This document shows, in pieces, positions 1 through 7,531 of a stretch of 11,572 bases of DNA (within the stretch, counting starts at the first letter, position 1; each line of letters opens with the position of its first letter). Position numbers and translations under genes: made by a program. The notes beneath the pieces were generated by a model. That model worked only from the letters and a program-made list of their open reading frames with translations, did not search any database and had not been told where the DNA came from. Source of the DNA: an uncultured Dorea sp. (GTDB lineage: Bacteria; Bacillota; Clostridia; Lachnospirales; Lachnospiraceae); contig CAJUBG010000079.1 of assembly GCA_910584575.1 (NCBI GenBank), forward strand, positions 1 to 11,572, in the 5' to 3' direction.

Positions 1-1
1 C

Positions 2-34
2 ATTCAAAGCGCTATCGAGGATCTGTCTGAATAA
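2..34 (+). CDS. C-terminal tail of an upstream gene (possibly JetB), partial
   Basis: A reading frame that is open from the left edge ends at TAA 32-34 and would encode a tail IQSAIEDLSE. It overlaps the 5' part of the SMC-like ATPase gene in another frame. In Wadjet operons the gene before jetC is jetB (DUF4194, a kleisin-associated subunit) and overlapping stop/start arrangements are common, so this may be the end of jetB. Only ten codons are visible, so neither the reading frame nor the identity can be proven from this window; the assignment rests on position alone. Confidence 0.35.
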   Translation: MQSAIEDLSE

Positions 35-3000
35 CTGGCATTACATAGACAGAAAGGTATTGACATTAAGCGAGGGGATTAATTTTTTTACCGGACATTC
101 CGGCAGCGGGAAATCTACGGTAATAGATGCCCTGCAAATCGTTTTGTACGCCAGTACGGACGGCAGAGGTTTTTTCAACAAGGCGGCGGCTGACGATTCA
201 GACCGTACCTTGATTGAATATCTGCGGGGCATGGTCAATATCAGTGAGAATAACGAGGCGCAATATCTGAGAAACCAGAATTTTTCCAGTACCATTGTGT
301 TGGAGTTTGAGCAGACGAATACAAAGGAAAAACAGTGCGTGGGCGTGGTGTTTGACGTGGATACAACGACTAATGACGTGAACCGGCTGTTTTTCTGGCA
401 TACGGGCGAGCTGTTAAAAGAGCGTTACCGCATTGGGAAACGGTGCTTGAGTTCTCTCGAACTGCGGGAATATTTGCAGAGAACATTTTCGCCGGAACGG
501 TTTTACTGCGGCCCAAGCAATGAAAGGTTCCGCCGTCAGCTTTATGATATCTATCTGGGCGGCTTGGATATGGAGAAGTTTCCAAGGCTGTTCAAGAGAG
601 CCATTCCGTTTCGCATGAACATTAAACTGGAAGAATTCGTCAAGGAATATATTTGCATGGAGAAGGATATCCACATTGAGGATTTGCAGGAGAGCGTGAT
701 GCAGTATGGGCGGATGCGGGGAAAGATTGAGGAAACCGTGGAGGAAATCCGATGTCTTTTGCAGATTCAGGAGTGTTATCAGGACTACGACGAGAGGCGG
801 GAGGCGGCGAAAATGTGCGCCTACCAGATTGAGCGTCTGGAAATGTTAAGGCTTGAGGCGTTAGCGCAGGAGTGCAGGGACAAGATAGAGAGCCGGCGGG
901 AGGATATCACCGCAGGAGAGAGGCAGAAGGAGGGGCTTGAGGAGGAACAGCAGGCAATTCAGGGAGAATATGAGGAGGTCATCTTAAGGATTGCCAACAG
1001 CGGCTATTCAGGGCTTGAAGCAGAGCAGGAGGCTTTGGAGGCAGAGCTTTTGCGTCTTAAAAACAGCAAGGACAGGTGGCAGCAGACGGCAGAGCGTTTG
1101 AAGGAATGGAAGGATAAGGATATAACGCCGAATCAGGTGTTGTGGGATATTGATAAATTTGCCGGTTACGATATTTCGGAGGAGGAAATAGAGAGACTGG
1201 CGGCAAGCCTTAAGGATCTTCAGGCGGATTTGGAGGAACAGAGGCAGGAGGCGGACGCAGATCTTCGGAGGATTAAGAAGGAGGAGAGGGAGGCCAGGGA
1301 CGAGCTGAAAGCCTTGAAGCAGGGGAAGAAGGCATATCCAAGAGAGCTTGAGGAGGCGAGATTCGAGCTGCGCAACCGCCTTCACGAGTGTTGCAATAAA
1401 TTTGTCAATGTGCAGATTTTGGCGGATCTTTTGGAAATAAAGGATGAACGCTGGCAGAATGCAATCGAGGGGTATATGGGAAATAATAAGCTGCTGCTCA
1501 TCGTAGAACCGGCGTATGCGAAAATCGCCATGGACATTTATCAGGAGATGGATAAGAAGAAGTTTTTTCGGGCGTCTGTCCTGGACACAGAGAGGGTGAC
1601 GCGAGAAGCTCATCCGGCGCGGAAAGGGTCTCTGGCGGAAGAAGTGCGCGCAAAAGAGCCTTATGTACAGGCGTATGTTGATTTTTTCCTGGGAAATGTT
1701 ATAAAATGCGAGACTGTGGAGGAATTAAGGGAGAGCAAAATTGGCGTTACGCCGGACTGCGTGTTGTACCATAGTTTCCGTTTACAGCATATCCATCCGG
1801 AGAATTATACTCGGTGCGCGTATATCGGCGAGATTAGTATGAGGCAGAGGATTCGCCGTTTGGAGGAGGAGTGCCAGCGGTTACAGGAGGAACGGCTTCC
1901 GCTGCAAGAGCAGTTGGAGGAAATCCGCCAGATGATGCAGTTAGAGCGTCTGGGCCAGCCGACAGAGGATTATCTGGGGTGGCTTACGGATATTCAGAAG
2001 ATTGAGGGGAAGAAGTGTCAAAAGGCTCAGATTGCAGAGAAGATGGAGAAGTTAAAGAGCGAGTCTGTGGATGCCTGGGAGGCTGAGAAGCAAAAGCTTA
2101 ACGAGAAGCAGGATGCAAAAAAATTACAGGTCGTCAAGGTTCAGGAAACCATTTGGAATTACCAGAAGGAGATTGAGAAGCTTCATGAAGAACTTTTGCA
2201 GGCAGAGAATGGAATCATGGAACAGAGGCAGAAACTGGGGCGCAAGCTGCAAGGTGAGAAAGGAAGAACCATAGGCGTATTTGACGGCGATGCCGCAGAA
2301 GGGCGTATTCTTAAGGAAAATGAAGCCAGTGCAGGCGTTGAGCAATTAGAACGATATGAGCAGGAATTTCAGAAATATCTGGCAGGAAGAAAATCTGTGA
2401 ATTACGACTATCTCAAGCGTCAAAGGCTTTCTGACTTGTACCCTATGCGCGACACCGAGGAAGCCGCTTACCAGAAATTAGTAGAGGAACGCAGCAGTTA
2501 CGTGAGAAATTACCCGAACCGGACATTTTCTACTGCTATTCGGGATAACAGCCCTTACGATGCTCTATTGGAAAATCTCAGGTGCGATGAACTGGAAGCC
2601 TTTCGAGAGTCAGCTAAAGAGCAGGCCCGTTCTGCTGTCGAGCATTTTAAGGATGACTTTATATTCAAGATACGCAGCGCCATCAGGGAGGCGTATCAGA
2701 GGAAGGACGAGCTGAACCGGATTATCAGCGGACTGGATTTTGGAAAAGACAAGTATCAATTTGTGATAACGAAGAATAAAGGGGCAGACGGAAGGTATTA
2801 TAAGATGTTCATGGACGACGCCTTGCAGATTCATCCCTCACAGCTTACGGATTCCATGGAGAACCAGCTTGACATGTTTACCATCGAGCATGAGAATCAG
2901 TACGGAGAGCTGATGAACGAGCTGATTAATGTATTTATCCCGCCGGAAAACGCGACTCAGGAGGAGTTGAACGAGGCGAAAAAGAACATGGACAAATACG

Positions 3001-3431
3001 CGGATTACCGTACTTATCTGTCCTTTGATATGCAGCAGATTATAAAGGGGCAGAAGGACATGGCTATCGGGCTTGGAAGGATGATTAAGAAGAACTCCGG
3101 CGGCGAGGGACAGAATCCTCTGTATGTGGCTCTGCTGGCAAGCTTCGCCCAGGTGTACAGGATTAATACTCCGGCGAGATTTCAGAGGAATCCGACCATA
3201 CGTCTGGTGGTATTGGACGAGGCGTTTTCCAAGATGGACGCGGAGAAGGTGGCGAGCTGTATTTCTCTGATTCGCGGGCTTGGATTCCAGGCGATTATCA
3301 GCGCCACGAATGATAAGATACAGAATTATCTGGAGAATGTGGATAAGACATTTGTATATGCGAATCCGGATAAGAGGCATATTTCGATTCAGGAATTCGA
3401 GAGGAAGGAGTTTGGGGAATTGGTGGAATAA
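3..3431 (+). CDS. jetC: SMC-like ATPase of a Wadjet system, JetC (5' partial)
   Basis: JetC is the SMC-type motor of the Wadjet complex, which extrudes and helps cleave small circular DNA such as plasmids. The frame is open to the left edge; the conserved SMC N-terminus NNWHYIDRKVL lies upstream of the first in-window start codon (TTG at 60), so the true start is outside the window, probably only a few codons away. Numbering from that TTG (1123 residues): Walker A GHSGSGKST at 12-20; coiled coil rich in Glu, Lys and Arg about 220-440; globular hinge about 450-600; second coiled coil about 605-800; ABC signature SGGEGQ at 1013-1018; Walker B and D-loop RLVVLDEAFSKMD at 1048-1060. Both head halves are intact and there is no frameshift, so the protein should be functional. 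The head motifs fit JetC/MksF better than Smc, SbcC or RecN. The gene is the last of its operon; no JetD (Toprim nuclease) gene follows. Wadjet subtype is not resolved. Confidence 0.85.
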   Translation, partial: FKALSRICLNNWHYIDRKVLTLSEGINFFTGHSGSGKSTVIDALQIVLYASTDGRGFFNKAAADDSDRTLIEYLRGMVNISENNEAQYLRNQNFSSTIVLEFEQTNTKEKQCVGVVFDVDTTTNDVNRLFFWHTGELLKERYRIGKRCLSSLELREYLQRTFSPERFYCGPSNERFRRQLYDIYLGGLDMEKFPRLFKRAIPFRMNIKLEEFVKEYICMEKDIHIEDLQESVMQYGRMRGKIEETVEEIRCLLQIQECYQDYDERREAAKMCAYQIERLEMLRLEALAQECRDKIESRREDITAGERQKEGLEEEQQAIQGEYEEVILRIANSGYSGLEAEQEALEAELLRLKNSKDRWQQTAERLKEWKDKDITPNQVLWDIDKFAGYDISEEEIERLAASLKDLQADLEEQRQEADADLRRIKKEEREARDELKALKQGKKAYPRELEEARFELRNRLHECCNKFVNVQILADLLEIKDERWQNAIEGYMGNNKLLLIVEPAYAKIAMDIYQEMDKKKFFRASVLDTERVTREAHPARKGSLAEEVRAKEPYVQAYVDFFLGNVIKCETVEELRESKIGVTPDCVLYHSFRLQHIHPENYTRCAYIGEISMRQRIRRLEEECQRLQEERLPLQEQLEEIRQMMQLERLGQPTEDYLGWLTDIQKIEGKKCQKAQIAEKMEKLKSESVDAWEAEKQKLNEKQDAKKLQVVKVQETIWNYQKEIEKLHEELLQAENGIMEQRQKLGRKLQGEKGRTIGVFDGDAAEGRILKENEASAGVEQLERYEQEFQKYLAGRKSVNYDYLKRQRLSDLYPMRDTEEAAYQKLVEERSSYVRNYPNRTFSTAIRDNSPYDALLENLRCDELEAFRESAKEQARSAVEHFKDDFIFKIRSAIREAYQRKDELNRIISGLDFGKDKYQFVITKNKGADGRYYKMFMDDALQIHPSQLTDSMENQLDMFTIEHENQYGELMNELINVFIPPENATQEELNEAKKNMDKYADYRTYLSFDMQQIIKGQKDMAIGLGRMIKKNSGGEGQNPLYVALLASFAQVYRINTPARFQRNPTIRLVVLDEAFSKMDAEKVASCISLIRGLGFQAIISATNDKIQNYLENVDKTFVYANPDKRHISIQEFERKEFGELVE

Positions 3432-3438
3432 TAAAGAA

Positions 3439-3470
3439 GTTGCTGCAAAATGATTGCATTTTGCAGCAGC
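3439..3470. terminator. Hairpin terminator between convergent genes
   Basis: A near-perfect stem-loop starts seven bases after the jetC stop. The arms are GCTGCAAAATG (3442-3452) and CATTTTGCAGC (3457-3467) with loop ATTG, extended outward by three more pairs, one of them a G-T wobble. It lies between jetC and the convergent DUF6440 gene. The tail is T-rich only in the minus direction (AACTTCTTTATTATT), so it should terminate the minus-strand transcript best, and may act on both. Confidence 0.7.
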
Positions 3471-3477
3471 CTCAAAG

Positions 3478-3657
3478 TTATTGGCTGGTTATAGGAGAAA
3501 TAACCGGCTTCCCTTCGCGGTCAAGCAGGGGCGTTAATCCGCCGGCATATCCGCTATGACGAAATAAATAATTTACTCCGGTTTCCTTATCGACCCAAAT
3601 CTCCGTTACATTCATTGTGCCTTGTGAGTAGATTGCCTCAAATCTGTCATTTTTCAT
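3478..3657 (-). CDS. Small DUF6440 family protein (59 aa)
   Basis: The protein begins MKNDRFEAIYSQGTMNV and contains EIWVDKETGVNYLF, HSGYAGGLTPLLD and REGKPVIS. I recognise this as the DUF6440 pattern, a family of small soluble proteins common in clostridia and of unknown function. It has no signal peptide or membrane segment. ATG at 3655-3657 is preceded by a strong GGAGG (3666-3670) eight bases away, which fixes the start. The gene lies just downstream of the sensor kinase on the same strand, has its own promoter, and is followed by the hairpin at 3439-3470. Whether it is functionally linked to the two-component system is unknown; read-through from the kinase gene could also express it. Confidence 0.85.
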   Translation of the reverse strand: MKNDRFEAIYSQGTMNVTEIWVDKETGVNYLFRHSGYAGGLTPLLDREGKPVISPITSQ

Positions 3658-3686
3658 TGTCTGAACCTCCGTTTTTTTGTGGCTCT

Positions 3687-3715
3687 ATTATACTAAAAAA
3701 ATATGATTTTTTCAA
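3687..3715 (-). promoter_or_regulatory. Sigma-A type promoter for the DUF6440 gene
   Basis: On the minus strand TTGAAA (3710-3715) and a perfect TATAAT (3687-3692) are separated by 17 bases, filled by an A/T-rich spacer. The -35 box begins two bases past the sensor-kinase stop codon and the -10 lies about 30 bases before the DUF6440 start codon. This is the closest match to the housekeeping consensus seen in the window and suggests constitutive expression independent of the two-component operon. Confidence 0.75.
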
Positions 3716-3716
3716 G

Positions 3717-5171
3717 CTAACATGCAGGCAGCAATATATCCACGCACAATCCACCATAAATACTCTGACGCATCACCATACTTCCGCCATGTGACTGCGC
3801 AATCTGCCTTACAATCAAAAGCCCCAATCCATGGCGCTGCTCTCTAATCTCACTGTCGCACATCATATAATGAGGCGTGCTATTCAGGCGCTTTAGCTCA
3901 TCTGCGGACATCCCCCTGCCGTCGTCCTCCACCCGCAAGACAAAATAATTCTGAAAATCCGTATCCTCTGATTTCACAAAACCGTCGGTCTGCGGAAGCT
4001 TCCGGTCCTCGCAGTCCTTATGCACAGAAACATAGACAGTACACCCACCTTCATTATGGTTGATACAGTTTTGTATCAGATTTGCTACTGCGCGTTTCAG
4101 TAACTCCTTATCCACATTCACAGTACAGACAGTGACCTGAGGCTCAGTCACCCATTCAATGGGATGCCTCCCGTCCACGTCTATATTGATAAAATCAACA
4201 ACAACCTGCCTTGCGATGGCGACTGCATTTTCCAGGGTGCGGTGAATCGGCTGCATATCATATTCAAGCTTTGAGGCAAGGTTCAAGTCATTAACCAGAT
4301 TGCGCATCCGTTCACTTTGCCGCAGGATGACAGACACCTTCTGACGTTCATCCGCCGTGAGGCGCGGGCTGTTCTCAAGCTGTCCTGCGTATCCCATCAC
4401 CATGGAAAGGGGCGTGCGGATATCGTGGGAAACTCCGGCAATCCAGTTGGCGCGGGCATTCTCCTTTTTCTTTAGCTGATAATTCTGAAATTCCAGAATC
4501 TCCGAAGTCTGATTAATATTCGCGGCAAGCTCAGACAGCAATCCCTTTTCCTTTACGCAGACCGGCTCCCTGGTAGGGAGCTTTTGAATCCCTTCTGCAA
4601 TGGGCCTCACCGAGCGCAGAAGCTTCATGTTAGCAATAAAATAGATTAAAAAAATAAGCCCCCCGTTCACAATCAGCACATTTAACACATATTTGGGAAG
4701 ATTTGCTATAAAATCATAGTCCCAGTTGGGATACATGTGTTTCCAATATCGGTCCTTGGGATAGCCAAGGACAACCAAGCCATCCGCGGCTTCGCCTGGA
4801 AAAGTGGGATAATCCATAATGTATCCGCGGGTTAGAGACGCAATATCGGACAGAGAATATTCCAGAGGGATGTCAGGAGGGAGATTATCCGTGTGCCAGA
4901 TAACCCTGTGGGTACGGTTATCAATCAGAATTCCCCACACATGTTCACGCTCTAATTCTAAAGCGGCTTCTTCGGCAAGAATGTATCCATCCCCTGTATC
5001 CTGCTTCTGCAAGGCTGCGCCGGTTTCCACGGCAGTTGTCCAGGCAGAGGCGCCGGGGGTCTGTTGGAGACTGAGAGTCATCAAAACAATGATATTCAGG
5101 AAGAAAAGCAGGATGGTACTCAGCAACAAAATGGCGAGAAATCGCCGGATTAACTTTGGAACGCTTTTCAT
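3717..5171 (-). CDS. Membrane sensor histidine kinase
   Basis: This 484-residue kinase senses a signal at the membrane and phosphorylates the adjacent regulator. Membrane helix 1 spans about 9-33, an extracytoplasmic domain of roughly 120 residues follows, and helix 2 lies at about 160-180. The dimerisation/phosphoacceptor site GVSHDIRTPLS has His249. The ATPase domain shows an N-box NLIQNCINHN (365-374), G1 VEDDGRGM (414-421) and G2 HGLGL (447-451). All catalytic motifs are present. The sizeable outer domain argues against a BceS-type kinase, which has almost none, and fits SpaK/CprK/VanS-like kinases. GGAGG at 5179-5183 precedes ATG 5169-5171, and the gene starts 21 bases after the regulator stop, so the two are co-transcribed. 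The ligand is unknown; the neighbouring exporter suggests an antimicrobial peptide or cell-wall stress, which is inference. Confidence 0.93.
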   Translation of the reverse strand: MKSVPKLIRRFLAILLLSTILLFFLNIIVLMTLSLQQTPGASAWTTAVETGAALQKQDTGDGYILAEEAALELEREHVWGILIDNRTHRVIWHTDNLPPDIPLEYSLSDIASLTRGYIMDYPTFPGEAADGLVVLGYPKDRYWKHMYPNWDYDFIANLPKYVLNVLIVNGGLIFLIYFIANMKLLRSVRPIAEGIQKLPTREPVCVKEKGLLSELAANINQTSEILEFQNYQLKKKENARANWIAGVSHDIRTPLSMVMGYAGQLENSPRLTADERQKVSVILRQSERMRNLVNDLNLASKLEYDMQPIHRTLENAVAIARQVVVDFINIDVDGRHPIEWVTEPQVTVCTVNVDKELLKRAVANLIQNCINHNEGGCTVYVSVHKDCEDRKLPQTDGFVKSEDTDFQNYFVLRVEDDGRGMSADELKRLNSTPHYMMCDSEIREQRHGLGLLIVRQIAQSHGGSMVMRQSIYGGLCVDILLPAC

Positions 5172-5192
5172 GCCACGGCCTCCAATCTTAAA

Positions 5193-5891
5193 TTATTGCA
5201 CAATCAGTTTATAACCAAGCCCCTTAACCGTGAGCAAGGCTTCTGGTTTAGAAGGGTTCTTCTCGATTTTTTCCCGAATCCTGCGGATGTGGGCCATCAG
5301 AGAATTTTCGTAGCCGTAAGGATTGTCGCCCCAGGCGGCTTCGCACAGGGCGTCGATGGTTACGATACGTCCGGCGTTTCGGTAGAGCGCAAGAAGAAGG
5401 GCATATTCCTTTGCTGTCAGGGGGATACATTCATGCTCTTTTTTTACTTCCGCCCGTTCAAAATCAATCTCACAATGGCTTAATGTTACCAGAGGATTTT
5501 CATCCTTATAGGTTCTCCGAAGGATTGCGCTGATGCGGTAAACCAGCTCTTTCGGAAGAAATGGTTTGACCATGTAATCATCTGCGCCAAGCCCGAAGCC
5601 TCTGAACTTATCCTCGTCCTCGCCCCGCGCGGTCAGAAATAGAATCGGGTAGTCTGCCATGCTTTTCAACTGTTCCATCAGAGAAAATCCGTCCCCATCC
5701 GGAAGCATAACGTCAAGAATTGCGAATTCCGGACGAAATTCACTGGCAGCGGCCACGGCGTCTTTTACATTGCCTGCCGTCCGGATATTCGTAAAGCCCT
5801 CCTCAGATAAAATAGAAGTAACCATATCACATAACTGCGGCTCGTCGTCTACAAGCAGTATCCGTTTATTCTTCAAATAATTTAAAATCAT
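5193..5891 (-). CDS. OmpR/PhoB-family response regulator
   Basis: The receiver domain (about 8-125) has acidic residues Asp15-Asp16, the phospho-accepting Asp60 in AILDVMLPDGDG, Thr87 and Lys109. The C-terminal winged helix (about 133-232) carries LTAKEYALL, a recognition-helix region NSLMAHIRRIREKI and the closing wing TVKGLGYKL. I start it at ATG 5889-5891 (232 residues) because GGGGG lies seven bases upstream. A second ATG six codons earlier (5907-5909) has only A/T-rich sequence before it. It is the first gene of the minus-strand operon and its upstream region contains phased direct repeats shared with the ABC operon, so it probably regulates that operon and may autoregulate. Confidence 0.93.
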   Translation of the reverse strand: MILNYLKNKRILLVDDEPQLCDMVTSILSEEGFTNIRTAGNVKDAVAAASEFRPEFAILDVMLPDGDGFSLMEQLKSMADYPILFLTARGEDEDKFRGFGLGADDYMVKPFLPKELVYRISAILRRTYKDENPLVTLSHCEIDFERAEVKKEHECIPLTAKEYALLLALYRNAGRIVTIDALCEAAWGDNPYGYENSLMAHIRRIREKIEKNPSKPEALLTVKGLGYKLIVQ

Positions 5892-5952
5892 TGTAATCCC
5901 CCTATACATTTTAAATTAATGATAACATGAACAATTTTGAAAATCGAGCCAT

Positions 5953-6003
5953 TTACATGAAATGTAAGGTAGATGTAAGGTTACGGGAATGTGGATGTAA
6001 GGT
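5953..6003 (+). promoter_or_regulatory. Phased direct-repeat operator between two-component and ABC operons
   Basis: Three exact copies of ATGTAAGGT lie at 5962-5970, 5973-5981 and 5995-6003. Their starts are 11 and 22 bases apart, so all lie on one face of the helix; a weak fourth copy (5 of 9 bases) sits at the missing step, 5984-5992. The first copy is also half of a perfect inverted repeat TTACAT-gaa-ATGTAA at 5953-5967. OmpR-family regulators typically bind direct half-sites about 10-11 bp apart, so this is a likely site for the adjacent response regulator. The binding itself is inferred. Confidence 0.65.
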
Positions 6004-6022
6004 TAAAGGCGTACACTATAAG
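5994..6022 (+). promoter_or_regulatory. Probable activator-dependent promoter of the ABC operon
   Basis: A -10-like TATAAG lies at 6017-6022. The position where a -35 box would fall (about 5994-5999) is occupied by the third ATGTAAGGT box and has no match to TTGACA. That layout is typical of promoters in which a bound response regulator replaces the -35 contact. The start codon of the ATPase gene is 32 bases downstream. The divergent regulator promoter is less clear: TATCAT on the minus strand near 5928-5933 is the best -10 candidate, with a poor -35. Confidence 0.5.
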
Positions 6023-6053
6023 CATACCAAATACAAACGAAGGAGTGTGAAAA

Positions 6054-6809
6054 ATGAATATTATAGAAACCAATCATTTGACAAAATCATACGCAGGCTT
6101 CACCGCAGTTTCCAATGTGAGCCTCCACATCCCCAAGGGAACCGTCTACGGGTTTCTTGGCCCTAACGGCGCAGGCAAATCTACGACAATGAAGATGTTC
6201 TTAGGGCTTACGAAGCCCACGGACGGAGATTTCTTAATAGACGGGAAGAAGTATCCTAAGGACAGAATCGAAATTTTGAAAGAAGTCGGCTCTTTCATAG
6301 AAGCCCCGTCTTTCTACGGCAATCTGACCGGTGAGGAAAATTTAGACATTGTACGCAGGATATTAGGTCTGCCAAAGTCGGCGGTGGACGACGCGCTAGA
6401 GCTTACGGGGCTTACACAGTGGAGGAAGCGCCTGGCGAGAAAATATTCTCTTGGTATGAAGCAGCGGCTTGGCCTTGCAAGCGCATTAATTGGCAGGCCG
6501 CCGATTCTGATTCTCGACGAGCCAACCAACGGGCTTGATCCGGTGGGAATTCATGAAATCCGTTCATTAATCCGTTCCCTCCCAGAGAAGCTTCAATGTA
6601 CGGTTCTGGTATCCTCCCATCTTCTTTCGGAAATAGAGCTGATGGCGGACAACATCGGAATTTTAAATCACGGCAGGCTTTTATTCGAGGGAACTCTTAA
6701 GGAATTGAAGCAGGGGGCAGAGATGAAGGGTTATGACGCAGATAACCTTGAGGATACATTTCTTGCAATGATTGAAGAAGATAATTTCCAGAGAGGCGGC
6801 GCGAGATGA
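6054..6809 (+). CDS. ABC transporter ATPase, BcrA/LanF-like (peptide antibiotic immunity)
   Basis: This 251-residue ATPase powers export through the two permeases encoded next. It shows Walker A GPNGAGKST (36-44), signature YSLGMKQRLGLA (131-142), Walker B ILILDEPTNGLD (151-162) with catalytic Glu156, and the switch histidine in VSSHLLSE (His189). The Q-loop position reads SFIEAPSFYGNLT, with Glu83 instead of Gln; such an E-loop is known from lantibiotic-immunity ATPases (LanF) and BcrA relatives, which supports a role in resistance to a membrane- or lipid II-acting peptide. AGGAG at 6041-6045 is eight bases before ATG 6054. Its stop overlaps the start of the next gene (ATGA). The substrate is not shown by the sequence; BcrAB, CprABC and LanFEG are the closest known types. 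Confidence 0.9.
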   Translation: MNIIETNHLTKSYAGFTAVSNVSLHIPKGTVYGFLGPNGAGKSTTMKMFLGLTKPTDGDFLIDGKKYPKDRIEILKEVGSFIEAPSFYGNLTGEENLDIVRRILGLPKSAVDDALELTGLTQWRKRLARKYSLGMKQRLGLASALIGRPPILILDEPTNGLDPVGIHEIRSLIRSLPEKLQCTVLVSSHLLSEIELMADNIGILNHGRLLFEGTLKELKQGAEMKGYDADNLEDTFLAMIEEDNFQRGGAR

Positions 6810-7531
6810 ATACAATATTAGAGTACAAGAAAATAAAAAGGACAGGGGTGCTTCCAGGATGTCTTTTGGGCGGGTGTCTGGCAGCGTTTGTTCCTATATT
6901 GGAATTAGCTGTCCGTTCTGAGCAGTATGTAGGTATTTCCAAGCCGCCCCTCCAGATTATTCTCCAGGCAGACTGGCAGATGATGGCAATGCTGAATATG
7001 CTTCTGGTTATCGTTATATCCTGCATGATGTACCATAGTGAATATGCGGATAACGCCATCCAGCGGATAACGACTCTGCCCGTCAGGGAGGAGGAAATAT
7101 TTATAGGAAAAACCATTTTGCTGGCCGGTATGTGTATTGTGCTTCTGGTGATTGAGATGTTATCTCTAATCTTTTGTACCTTGCACTGGTTTGGCGGCGC
7201 AGATGGCGCATTTATTAAGGATTTGCTTCAAAACTTTGGCTATTCCTTCTGTATGCTGCTTCCGGTGGCTATCATATCTCTTATGGCTGCCTCAGCGTGG
7301 AAAAATATGTGGATTCCCCTTGGAATTGATGTGGTATGTGTATTCATGGCAACCATGATTCCGGTGAAATATTTTGCTTTATCCATCTTTCCCTTTGCTC
7401 TGCCGTTTCAGATATTAGAGGGGGCAAAAGCAGGAAAGGTAGTCAGTTATCTGATTGCGGCAGCGGCGGAGGTTCTGTTAATCGGCGCGGCGGAAATGAT
7501 ATTTTTAAAAGTCAGGAGGTCGTTGGCATGA
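6806..7531 (+). CDS. ABC-2 type permease subunit, first (LanE/BcrB-like)
   Basis: A 241-residue membrane protein with a short cytoplasmic N-terminus (MNTILEYKKIKRTG) and about six hydrophobic segments: roughly 14-36, 58-78, 103-130, 143-165, 168-200 and 213-234. After the second helix comes a conserved-type cytoplasmic stretch (YHSEYADNAIQRITTLPV, then REEEIFIGK) like the coupling region of ABC-2 permeases, which contacts the ATPase. The start overlaps the ATPase stop (ATGA at 6806-6809) and the stop overlaps the next start, so translation is coupled. Together with the second permease it should form the heterodimeric channel of the exporter. The family placement rests on topology and context, since sequence conservation in this group is low. 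Confidence 0.85.
   Translation: MNTILEYKKIKRTGVLPGCLLGGCLAAFVPILELAVRSEQYVGISKPPLQIILQADWQMMAMLNMLLVIVISCMMYHSEYADNAIQRITTLPVREEEIFIGKTILLAGMCIVLLVIEMLSLIFCTLHWFGGADGAFIKDLLQNFGYSFCMLLPVAIISLMAASAWKNMWIPLGIDVVCVFMATMIPVKYFALSIFPFALPFQILEGAKAGKVVSYLIAAAAEVLLIGAAEMIFLKVRRSLA

Noticed and set aside
1008..1613. 201-codon minus-strand reading frame inside jetC
   Set aside because: It lies opposite the coiled coil and hinge of an intact conserved gene; its composition (Leu-, Arg- and His-rich) is that of an antisense shadow and it matches no motif.
2838..3380. 180-codon minus-strand reading frame opposite the JetC C-terminal head
   Set aside because: The opposite strand encodes the ABC signature and Walker B, so this is an antisense shadow.
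5892..5909. Longer response-regulator start at 5907-5909
   Set aside because: No ribosome binding site precedes it, whereas GGGGG stands at the right distance before ATG 5889-5891.
7336..7527. N-terminal extension of the second permease
   Set aside because: It would run through the first permease gene in another frame; the ATGA overlap with AGGAGG upstream marks the true start at 7528.
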